A DNA stretch of 64,000 nucleotides from Sphaerothrix epifaneia (GTDB lineage Bacteria > Cyanobacteriota > Cyanobacteriia > Phormidesmidales > Phormidesmidaceae), in contig NZ_JBHZOL010000089.1 in NCBI RefSeq assembly GCF_042788235.1, forward strand, positions 5,366-69,365, given 5' to 3'. Under the pieces are notes generated by a model. That model ran no database searches. It worked only from the letters and a program-made list of their open reading frames with translations, and had not been told where the DNA came from. Positions within the stretch are counted from its first letter, which is position 1; the number at the start of each line of letters is the position of its first letter. Positions 16,695-24,143 of this stretch are shown here, one piece after another. The position numbers and the translations under genes are program-made.

Positions 16695-17798
16695 ATGACT
16701 GCTCCGGATTTCTCTAAAGACTGTAAGGATGATTTGTCTTTAGCTGCTTATCAATACAACTTACCCCCCGACCGAATTGCCCAAAATCCAGTTGTTCCGC
16801 GCGATCGCGCTCGACTGCTGGTTGTAGATGCCTGTGATCACCACAAGCACAGCTACTTCTACGAATTACCCAACTGGCTCAAACCGGGTGACTTGCTGAT
16901 TTTTAACAATACCCAGGTGATTCCAGCTCGCCTGTATGGACGCAAGCCGGAAGGGGCGGCGGTTGAAATCTTATTGCTAGAAGCCCAAGCCCCCTTGCAG
17001 TGGTTAGCTTTAGTCAAACCGGGCAAGCGGTTGAAGCCAGGAGCTGTGATTTTGTTTGGCGAAGATCTGCAATTGCCCCTGTTGATCGCTAAAGTGGTGG
17101 CGACCGATGCCGCCACAGGAGGACGGCTGCTGCAATTTGAGATGCCAACGGGTTTGTCGTTTGAAGCCGCCCTGCAATCGCTTGGGCAGGTTCCGTTGCC
17201 GCCTTACATCACCGATTCTCAGGCAACCCCCGAACAGTACCAAACCATCTACGCCGCCGCGCCAGGTGCAGTCGCAGCGCCAACCGCTGGGCTGCATTTT
17301 ACGGATGAGGTGTTCCAGAACTTGAAGCACCGAGGGATAGACACTGCTTTTTTAACCCTTCATGTGGGATTGGGCACATTTCGCCCAGTTGAGGCCAGTG
17401 ATATTACTACCCATGCCATGCATGCAGAATGGATTGATATTTCACCAACTGTAGTCGAGCAAATCCAGCAAACACGGGCAGATGGCGGGCGAGTGATTGC
17501 CGTTGGCACTACCGTCACCCGTGCCCTAGAAGGGGCTGCTCAGAATGGTGTTTTAGCTGCTTTCCAGGGTAAAACGAATGTCTTTATTTATCCGGGCTAT
17601 CAGTGGCGGGTGGTTGATGGTTTGATTACCAATTTTCATCTGCCAGGGTCTAGTTTGCTGATGCTGGTGAGTGCGCTGGTGGGGCGATCGCGTTTGATGC
17701 AGCTTTATGCAGAAGCGATCGCCCAAGCGTATCGCTTTTATTCGTTTGGTGACGCCATGCTAATTTTGCCCGAAGCCAAACGAGAAGATCTGGGCTAA
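16695..17798 (+). CDS. queA: S-adenosylmethionine:tRNA ribosyltransferase-isomerase
   Basis: QueA adds an epoxycyclopentane unit from SAM to preQ1 at the wobble position of tRNAs, the penultimate step of queuosine synthesis. The family signatures are present: AYQYNLPPDRIAQNPVVPRD at the start, FNNTQVIPARL, APTAGLHFT, LHVGLGTFRPV, and NFHLPGSSLLMLVSAL near the end. I start at the ATG at 16695 (367 residues), because the 15 codons before it add nothing ordered. Cytosolic. Confidence 0.95.
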   Translation: MTAPDFSKDCKDDLSLAAYQYNLPPDRIAQNPVVPRDRARLLVVDACDHHKHSYFYELPNWLKPGDLLIFNNTQVIPARLYGRKPEGAAVEILLLEAQAPLQWLALVKPGKRLKPGAVILFGEDLQLPLLIAKVVATDAATGGRLLQFEMPTGLSFEAALQSLGQVPLPPYITDSQATPEQYQTIYAAAPGAVAAPTAGLHFTDEVFQNLKHRGIDTAFLTLHVGLGTFRPVEASDITTHAMHAEWIDISPTVVEQIQQTRADGGRVIAVGTTVTRALEGAAQNGVLAAFQGKTNVFIYPGYQWRVVDGLITNFHLPGSSLLMLVSALVGRSRLMQLYAEAIAQAYRFYSFGDAMLILPEAKREDLG

Positions 17799-18087
17799 AC
17801 AGGTCAGGATGTAAATTTTGTTGAAAAATAACCCCCTAGCTAGATCCTGAGCTAATAGCTCTTGGGTTACGCTTACAGTAGTTAGAGATACGGACGTGCT
17901 TCATTAAGTTCAGGTAATTTTTCCGTATTTCTACTGGGCTGCAATTTCATCAGCGCCAAGGCGGCTGTCTCGGTGAACAGTGCCCGTCAAATCAAGCTAC
18001 CTAAAACTTCAGGGTGGCCTCTACCGCTTCCAAGCTGTTAGCTAAAGCTAGCGACAGCCTATTCACCCGTTGCCCTAAGGAGTTTTT
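17799..18087. other. Leader region of the pentapeptide-repeat gene
   Basis: This 289-base stretch has no open frame of note. It contains a short inverted repeat (GAGCTAATAGCTC around 17849-17861) and a good ribosome-binding site CTAAGGAG directly before 18088. I see no known riboswitch in it. Confidence 0.45.
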
Positions 18088-18651
18088 ATGCAACCTCATC
18101 AGCTAATTGACGCTTTTGAAAATGGGCAGCAGCACTTTGGCCGTGTGAACTTATCAAAATCAAATCTGAGCCGGGTCAAGCTTCCTTTTATTCAGTTGGC
18201 AGATGCCAATTTTAAGAAAGCCAATTTAACCAAAGCCTTTTTGCCGGGGGCGGAACTGCTGCGAGTCAACTTTCAAGAAGCCATGCTAGCCTACGCCAAC
18301 CTGATTGGAGCAGAATTGATTCGCGCTAATTTTCAAGGTGCGTGCTTGAAAAAGGCTTTGCTCAGCGCTGCTACCCTAACCGGAGCAAACTTCAGCTTGG
18401 CTCAGCTAAATTATGCTTGCCTTAACGGAGCTAACCTGTGTGGGGCTAACCTGCGCGGCGCTGATTTGAGCTTTGCTAACCTCCAAGGAGCTGACTTACG
18501 TGGCGCTGATCTGCGAGAGGCTGTCCTCCACGAAACGATTTTTACGGGAGTCAATCTAGACTACACGCTGATGCCCACTGGTCTGTACGTCGCTGCTCCA
18601 GAAGAAGTTAAACCAGCAGCAGAGTGGGCGCTAGTTAACGAGTTTGCGTAA
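18088..18651 (+). CDS. Pentapeptide-repeat protein
   Basis: A 187-residue protein almost wholly built of A(D/N)LxX pentapeptide repeats from about residue 20 to 160, for example ANLCGANLRGADLSFANLQ. Such repeats fold as a right-handed quadrilateral beta-helix. There is no signal peptide or membrane segment, so it is probably cytosolic. Members of this family are abundant in cyanobacteria and mostly without known role; some in other bacteria mimic DNA and protect gyrase. A CTAAGGAG site 6 bases before the ATG supports the start. Confidence 0.93.
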   Translation: MQPHQLIDAFENGQQHFGRVNLSKSNLSRVKLPFIQLADANFKKANLTKAFLPGAELLRVNFQEAMLAYANLIGAELIRANFQGACLKKALLSAATLTGANFSLAQLNYACLNGANLCGANLRGADLSFANLQGADLRGADLREAVLHETIFTGVNLDYTLMPTGLYVAAPEEVKPAAEWALVNEFA

Positions 18652-18759
18652 TCTTTGCTAACACCTTTACCGTTTCTTTTTAATTAGAGCTAAAAAAGCA
18701 AGGCATCCTGTAAGCAACCTGAATCTGACTGGTGTTGCTGAAAGTTAAAGAAGCGGTTG

Positions 18760-19224
18760 ATGAAATTTTCCTTGCCAGCTCGAATAGTCCTGCGGATAGT
18801 GACGTTACGCAAAACACTATTGCTGACGGCTTATACAGAAAAGCCAGAAGCGATCGCAGAGTTTTTATGCGATCGCTTGCGACAAGAAGGCGGGCAAGTA
18901 ATTTCTCATGTAGAAGCCCGCTCGTCTAAAGTCCCCCCTTTAATTTTGATCGGGGCACGGCTTGCTTCATTCTCCAGTGCTGACGTTTGGCAAATACGCA
19001 GTGTCATGCAGCTGAGCGGGGCTGTAATCGAAACCGTCCATATCGACTATTCAGAAACAAAGTCGTTGACCCACAGCGATCGCGCTCGATTAGCCTGTCA
19101 GCAATGTCGCTACGCTCATAGCCAACCTATAGACAGCGCTCATTTCATCTGTGCGCTTTATCCCTTAGGGCCAGAAGCCGATCCCTGCTCCGACTGGGCC
19201 GCCGCCGATAGCCAGTTGGCTTGA
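18760..19224 (+). CDS. Conserved cyanobacterial protein with C-terminal cysteine cluster (DUF6464-like)
   Basis: A 154-residue protein starting at the ATG at 18760. The N-terminal 80 residues show no motif I know. The C-terminal part has four cysteines, in CQQCRYAHSQP, then FICALYPLGP and DPCSDW, which could bind zinc; the arrangement reminds me of the cyanobacterial DUF6464 family, but I could not check it. No membrane segment is clear, although the first 20 residues are hydrophobic and could be a weak signal anchor. The probable Yfr1 RNA follows on the same strand. Confidence 0.6.
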   Translation: MKFSLPARIVLRIVTLRKTLLLTAYTEKPEAIAEFLCDRLRQEGGQVISHVEARSSKVPPLILIGARLASFSSADVWQIRSVMQLSGAVIETVHIDYSETKSLTHSDRARLACQQCRYAHSQPIDSAHFICALYPLGPEADPCSDWAAADSQLA

Positions 19225-19304
19225 GCGATTGAAGCTTCATTGTGACAACCGACACCTAGAAAGCATATCCCTGCCATGAAAATGCCATACGAATACGCCA
19301 CCTT

Positions 19305-19372
19305 AGGAATAGCTAGTTCCTCACACCACGTAGCACTCCGCAGCCTTCCCATCGAGAAGGCTGCTTTTTCTT
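19305..19372 (+). ncRNA. yfr1: Probable Yfr1 small regulatory RNA
   Basis: The sequence TTCCTCACACCAC (19317-19329) matches the near-invariant unpaired core of the cyanobacterial RNA Yfr1. It is followed by a terminator hairpin, GCAGCCTTC (19340-19348) with GAAGGCTGC (19356-19364), and a TTTTTCTT tract, at the spacing expected in Yfr1. A short 5' stem, AGGAA with TTCCT (19305-19309, 19317-19321), is possible. Yfr1 is a 54-70 nucleotide trans-acting RNA whose CU-rich core pairs with target mRNAs, among them outer-membrane porins. The exact 5' end is a guess. It sits between the DUF6464-like gene and desA, not next to trxA or guaB as in some genomes. Confidence 0.7.
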
Positions 19373-19396
19373 ATCTAGCCAGTATCATAGCTGTCG

Positions 19397-20431
19397 CTAC
19401 TTCACAGCACGAAAAGGCTGATATGCCGTTTCTGGGTGGTAAAGGTGGCAGTGATCTACAATCGCTTTTAGCAAAGCCCAAGAAAATCGCCGTTCTTGAA
19501 TCTGGCTGTTCCAGTTGGCCTTAAGGCTGGCGTGAGCTAGCCGCAGGTTGTAAGACGGAATTCCGGTTGAAATGTGGTGTGGCACATGCACATTAATGTC
19601 ATGGCACAGGATCTCTACCCAGCGGGGATAGCTACAGTGAACAGTTCCGCCTAGCTGAGCCTCGACAGCATCCCACGTTTCGACTGGATAAAACTGAATA
19701 TCTGGATCCGTATGATGGACGAGCGTAAAGGTGCTCATCCAGAAGTGATAGCCTAACCAGGGCATGAGCCAAAACTTCACCAAACCCCACAAGCCCGTGG
19801 TGGCAATGAGGGTAGGAAAGAAAAGGGCGGCAAATACAGCCACAACGGTAACAGAAAGTTTAACCTTGCTGCGATCGCGCTCGGCTACCTGAGACGGATC
19901 AAAGTGCAGCTTTGCCCAATGGGCCGCGGAGGCTAACCACCACAGACGTCCCCGCAGCAACTCATAAAATTTACGCATGAGCAAGTTGCTATTGAGATAG
20001 GCTTCGGCTGTCCAGGGTTGCCACGCGTTGTCAATTTCTAGCTTGTTGGTATGGAGATGGTGGTGGTCATGGAGTAACCGCCAGCTATGAAAAGGGTAAA
20101 TTAGCGGCAACATCAAGATGTGTCCGACTAAGTCATTCACCCAACGACGTTTCGCAAAAGAGCGGTGCCCACAATCATGGGCAATCACAAAAAATCCGGT
20201 CAGCGCCGTGCCCGTAAAGAACCAGGCTAGCGGCAGTAAAAACCAAGGCGATAGGGCGATCGCAACATACCCTAACGCTACCGCGCCAACGCTCACAAAG
20301 ACTGAGAACCAAGCTTTGAAGCGATTTTTCTCAAAACATTCTTTGGGCAGCGATTGAATTACGGTTTTGAGCTGAGGAGCCTCAAGCGTTGAAGGTAACT
20401 GATTAGCTGGTTTATCCGTCGTTGCAGTCAT
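19397..20431 (-). CDS. desA: Acyl-lipid delta-12 fatty acid desaturase
   Basis: A 344-residue membrane desaturase that puts a double bond at carbon 12 of lipid-bound oleate, using ferredoxin as electron donor, in thylakoid and plasma membranes. The three histidine boxes that bind the di-iron centre are HDCGH, HDHHHLH and HVPHH, in the usual order and spacing. Membrane segments flank them (ALGYVAIALSPWFLLPLAW, then LFFPTLIATTGLWGLVKFW). The delta-12 assignment rests on resemblance to cyanobacterial DesA; an omega-3 (DesB) enzyme is the main alternative. The upstream region is 800 bases, where cold-responsive control would be expected. Confidence 0.88.
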   Translation of the reverse strand: MTATTDKPANQLPSTLEAPQLKTVIQSLPKECFEKNRFKAWFSVFVSVGAVALGYVAIALSPWFLLPLAWFFTGTALTGFFVIAHDCGHRSFAKRRWVNDLVGHILMLPLIYPFHSWRLLHDHHHLHTNKLEIDNAWQPWTAEAYLNSNLLMRKFYELLRGRLWWLASAAHWAKLHFDPSQVAERDRSKVKLSVTVVAVFAALFFPTLIATTGLWGLVKFWLMPWLGYHFWMSTFTLVHHTDPDIQFYPVETWDAVEAQLGGTVHCSYPRWVEILCHDINVHVPHHISTGIPSYNLRLAHASLKANWNSQIQERRFSWALLKAIVDHCHLYHPETAYQPFRAVK

Positions 20432-21235
20432 GAATGAGCTTAGATCTCCATACTGGAAGGGGTAATCTCGACAAAAAATTGCGCAAAAAAATACCTGCCA
20501 GATCTAAAGAGACACATGGCAGGAAAATTGCCGTGCGCGTAGCCTAAAACTGTGGAATTGCTAAAGTTCGCTGCAGAAATTAGCTAAAACTCCTGAGAGA
20601 ACTTAAAAAACCTTTACAGTTATACCATGTTGCTGTCCGTCATTAGAGCAAAGCGCTGAAATCCACAGGGTACCTGTCAGAATCATTTTTGACCCTTACT
20701 CGGCGTCAGGTTTAGAGCCATTTGAGAGACAGGGTTTTGAAATCGCTGTTGTTGGGTCAATGGAGACAAATCTCACCTCTGGTTAGGGTGAGCGTCCCCT
20801 GTGAGAAAAGTACCCATATCCCTAGCAAGGTTACCCAATTGGGCAGCGCTATCTGAAGCAAAGCAGGCAGCGGTTCAAGCTCGTTGAGGTCTGCGCTGCT
20901 GGTATACCCTAGCCCGTATCAGTTGGTAAACAGATTGACCGAGCTAAGCTGTCTCGACGAGAGCATAGGCGGAAAGTTTCGCACTGGCATATTTTTCGGT
21001 TTTTTGACCCTTTTAGTCAAATTAGCCATGCTTAGCCGTACTTAAATTAACAACTTTTGCCTTTATAAGATGCTATTCCTACTGAGAACAAACGCGATCG
21101 CCTGCTGAGCGAAATCAGTTGGCTTTGAAGTCTTCGCTAAAGCAAGGGGTAATTTTTGCGATCAACTGCTTCCTTGAAGTCAACCCATTAGGAAAAATAA
21201 CCGCTTGCTGACCCATTAAGAGCTTTCTAACAAAC
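20432..21235. other. Large divergent non-coding region between desA and a symporter gene
   Basis: No credible open frame is present in 804 bases. It contains several possible stems: CTCACC with GGTGAG (about 20772-20791), GCAGCGC (20843-20849) with GCGCTGC (20893-20899), and TTGAC with GTCAA near 21005-21019. The middle part (about 20765-20925) is GC-richer than the edges and could encode a structured leader or small RNA. I cannot match it to a known riboswitch. Promoters of desA and the symporter must lie here. Confidence 0.5.
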
Positions 21236-22858
21236 ATGAGAAACCAAATAAAACCTCAACCTCATAAAAGGTGGCAAACAGCTATCAATCGTAGCCTTAG
21301 CAAATTTTCAATTAACTCAAAAGCAGTTTGGCTATTGCTTCCTTGTCTGTTGATCTGGCTGCTCTTAGTACCTGCCGGAGCAATGGCTCAAGAAGATGCC
21401 GTGACAGGCGTTGACCGAATTTTTCAGCCCATTGTCGATGTCATGTCACTGTTCCTCTTCTTCCCCATTGGCGGTGAAAATGGATTTCCATTTATCGTGT
21501 TGTGGCTATTTGTGGCCGCAATTTTCTTCACGCTGCGAATGGGTTTTATTAATTTTCGGGGGTTCAAACATGCCATCCAAGTCGTACAGGGCAAATTTGA
21601 TGATCCCCACGATGAAGGTGAGGTTTCTCACTTTCAAGCGCTAGCTACAGCCGTTTCCGGCACAGTGGGGCTAGGCAATATAGCAGGGGTAGCCGTCGCT
21701 ATTCAGTTGGGCGGGCCAGGAGCTATGTTTTGGCTAACGCTGGCTGGCCTTTTCGGCATGGTCACTAAGTTTGTAGAGTGTACGCTAGCGGTTAAATATC
21801 GACGGGTGCTGGAAGATGGCACCGTTTTGGGCGGCCCGATGTATTACTTGACACGCGGCCTATCGCCCAAAGGAATGCGGCCACTCGGACAAGGGCTAGC
21901 CGTGCTTTTTTGTATTCTCTGCTTGGGCGGTAGCTTGGGCGGCGCTAACATGTTTCAGTCGAACCAGGCTTATGCTGCTATTTCAAGCCTGATTCCGGGT
22001 TTACCAGCCTGGTTGTTTGGCGTGATTTTGGCAGCTTTAGCGGCGTTTGTGATTATTGGTGGTATTCGCCGTATTGGTGCCGTAGCAGAAAAGCTCGTAC
22101 CCGCTATGGCGGCTATTTATGCGATCGCTTGCCTGTTTGTCATTGTTGTCAACATCGCTCAGGTACCAGCCGCCATTGGCACCATTATTAGCGAAGCGTT
22201 TGTGCCCAGCGCGGCGGTAGGTGGCATTGTCGGCGTGATGGTGCAGGGAATCCGCCGTAGCTCGTTTTCAAACGAGGCCGGAGTAGGGTCAGCCGCGATC
22301 GCCCACTCAGCAGCCCGAACCGATGAACACATTCGTGAAGGCATTGTGGCGCTGCTAGAACCCTTTATCGATACCGTTGTTATTTGCAACATGACTGCGA
22401 TCGCCATTGTACTCACTGGCGTTTACCAAGACACAGGCGACACCCTCAGCGGTGTGGCCATGACCTCTAGCGCTTTCGCTACTGTCATCGGTTGGTTCCC
22501 TATTGTCTTGAGTATTGCAGTTTGTCTGTTTGCCTTTTCAACCATCATTTCCTGGAGCTATTACGGCATTCAGGCATGGGCTTACTTATTTGGCGAACGC
22601 ACTACCCTGATTTTCAAATGCATTTATGTCGTCTGTACCTTTTTAGGCTGCTTAACCAGCCTAGGACTGATTATTGACTTTAGCGACTTAATGCTATTAG
22701 GCATGGCCTTTCCAAATTTGATTGGCTGCTACATTCTCTCTAATGAAGTAGCGGGCGACCTCAAAGATTACTGGCAACGGCTGACATCGGGTCAAATGCC
22801 CACCTACGAGCAGCAACTCGCTTTTGAAACTTCAGAGCAACCTTCCAACAAGCTTTAG
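21236..22858 (+). CDS. Alanine or glycine:cation symporter (AGCS family)
   Basis: A 540-residue inner-membrane secondary transporter that takes up alanine or glycine with Na+ or H+. The family signatures are clear: GTVGLGNIAGVAVAIQLGGP in the first third, KFVECTLAVKYR, and RSSFSNEAGVGSAAIAHSAA. About ten membrane helices are seen after a long N-terminal extension (about 35 residues, basic) and a first hydrophobic segment ending in AGAMAQ that could be a signal peptide. The gene stands alone, behind an 800-base non-coding region. Confidence 0.92.
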   Translation: MRNQIKPQPHKRWQTAINRSLSKFSINSKAVWLLLPCLLIWLLLVPAGAMAQEDAVTGVDRIFQPIVDVMSLFLFFPIGGENGFPFIVLWLFVAAIFFTLRMGFINFRGFKHAIQVVQGKFDDPHDEGEVSHFQALATAVSGTVGLGNIAGVAVAIQLGGPGAMFWLTLAGLFGMVTKFVECTLAVKYRRVLEDGTVLGGPMYYLTRGLSPKGMRPLGQGLAVLFCILCLGGSLGGANMFQSNQAYAAISSLIPGLPAWLFGVILAALAAFVIIGGIRRIGAVAEKLVPAMAAIYAIACLFVIVVNIAQVPAAIGTIISEAFVPSAAVGGIVGVMVQGIRRSSFSNEAGVGSAAIAHSAARTDEHIREGIVALLEPFIDTVVICNMTAIAIVLTGVYQDTGDTLSGVAMTSSAFATVIGWFPIVLSIAVCLFAFSTIISWSYYGIQAWAYLFGERTTLIFKCIYVVCTFLGCLTSLGLIIDFSDLMLLGMAFPNLIGCYILSNEVAGDLKDYWQRLTSGQMPTYEQQLAFETSEQPSNKL

Positions 22859-22896
22859 AGACTTCTATTGCGCCTGCTAAAGCAGATTTGTTTTGA

Positions 22897-22976
22897 AACG
22901 AACGTAGGGATAGGTTCAGTCCAGCCCGCTCAATTTTTTTGAACGTATCTGCCTCAACTTATCCCTACTTTTCGTT
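22897..22976. repeat. Imperfect inverted repeat after the symporter gene
   Basis: An arm around GTAGGGATA (22904-22912) matches TATCCCTAC (22960-22968), and the similarity extends outwards (AACGAA at 22897, TTCGTT at 22971-22976) to about 20 bases per arm, with a 40-50 base loop. It could be the symporter's terminator or the remnant of a small mobile repeat. Confidence 0.5.
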
Positions 22977-23036
22977 GAATGCGGTTAAATAGCTGACGCC
23001 CAATAGTCACGTTTGCGATCGCAGCATAAAAGTTGA

Positions 23037-23228
23037 CTACTTGAGAAGACGGCGGCTATCGGCTTCTAGCTGAGCTAGGTGCTGTCGTCTTTGATGCGGC
23101 GCTAGCGATTGATATTCACCATAAAAATGGCTAAACGCCCAAAAACCTTTGATTACTCGCCAAAAGCGCTGGCGAACTGAAGGGGTTTGTTGGTTTTGTG
23201 AAAAGCCTGAGGTTGTGAACCCAGTCAT
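23037..23228 (-). CDS. Small hypothetical protein (63 residues)
   Basis: The frame is open further upstream, but AAAGGAG stands 8 bases before the ATG at 23228, which fixes this start. The product begins MTGFTTSGFSQNQQTP, has one hydrophobic-aromatic stretch (RFWRVIKGFWAFSHFYGEY) and a basic, helical C-terminus. No family recognised. The strong ribosome-binding site is the best evidence that it is real. Confidence 0.55.
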   Translation of the reverse strand: MTGFTTSGFSQNQQTPSVRQRFWRVIKGFWAFSHFYGEYQSLAPHQRRQHLAQLEADSRRLLK

Positions 23229-23586
23229 GATTGAATCTCCTTTACTGGTGCATAGTTCAATCTTAGAGACGGGGGCAGATAGGAACAAAAGCTCAGGTCG
23301 ATAGCTACTATTGATAAAATTCATAGTGCCAAACCAGTCAGTTGAGGCGAGGCTTAAGCGCTTCGTTATAAATAGAAAATTGGCAAAATCCCCCTAAATT
23401 TCTTGCAAAAAAGAGATCTAGAGGGATTTCTAAAGGCTCAGCGTCACAGCTCGGAGCTTGTAGGGTCTATACCCGTAAGGTTAAGACACTCAAATTGCTA
23501 AAAGCTTTTTCCAGAAAACTTTTCATGACTGCCTTCTGTTTTTAGCAATAAAGCCCGCTCTGACAACCCTTACTTTTGGAGAAGGA
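23229..23586. other. Intergenic region with a hairpin repeat
   Basis: No gene is seen in these 358 bases. They hold the 19-bp imperfect hairpin at 23386-23429 (separate entry). The rest shows nothing I recognise. Confidence 0.5.
23386..23429. repeat. 19-bp imperfect hairpin of the AAATCCCC type
   Basis: Arms 23386-23404 (starting AAATCCCCCT) and 23411-23429 (ending GAGGGATTT) pair over 19 positions with three mismatches or wobbles and a six-base loop GCAAAA. Hairpins of the form AAATCCCC/GGGGATTT are common dispersed repeats in filamentous cyanobacteria, so this is probably a degraded member. Confidence 0.6.
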
Positions 23587-24003
23587 CTAATTGGTTTTTT
23601 GATACTGGCGCAAAACTCTTTGCTCAGGCACAGTCAATTCATCCGCGTCGTCAACGGAACGGGCTTTATCAGCTAGATCTTTTAGTTTTTTGCTAGCCGT
23701 GTCGCGACCTTCTTCAATTTTTTGGTTGCGCAGCTCAGTTTTACCTTTAATCTGCTTAGTGGTTTCTAACCCTTGATAAACCCCTTCTGAAGCCCGATCA
23801 ACGGCTTCGGCAGCTTGATCAAGGTCTTTAGTTTCAACGCTTTCGGGGCTAAAAGGATGGGTGGTGGGGTTAGTGGCAGGCTGGAGATCGACAGCGATCG
23901 CGGGGTAGGCGATCGCACTGCCTAGCCACACCATCAATTGCAATAGCCCTATTGCCGCTATCTGGCGCAGTCTGGTATGCAGCCCCTGAGAAAAGAAACA
24001 CAT
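23587..24003 (-). CDS. Hypothetical exported protein, helical and charged
   Basis: A 138-residue protein with a likely signal peptide: basic start (LHTRLRQ), then a hydrophobic core (IAAIGLLQLMVWLGSAIAY) and a possible cleavage after AIA. The mature part is low in complexity and rich in Lys, Glu, Asp and Ala (about residues 60-130), predicted to be helical, without cysteines. I do not recognise it. Periplasmic or thylakoid-lumen location is inferred from the signal only. Confidence 0.6.
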   Translation of the reverse strand: MCFFSQGLHTRLRQIAAIGLLQLMVWLGSAIAYPAIAVDLQPATNPTTHPFSPESVETKDLDQAAEAVDRASEGVYQGLETTKQIKGKTELRNQKIEEGRDTASKKLKDLADKARSVDDADELTVPEQRVLRQYQKTN

Positions 24004-24143
24004 AAAAGTTCAAATATGGCACATCCTTCTTACCCTAACGCCCCTGCCCCCACACATCCTGTATCTACAGATAGAAGCCCCTGCCAACAGAGGTTCCCAG
24101 GCTTTTGCCCAGGAACCCGTCTAACCCAGTCGGCAGGCATTGC

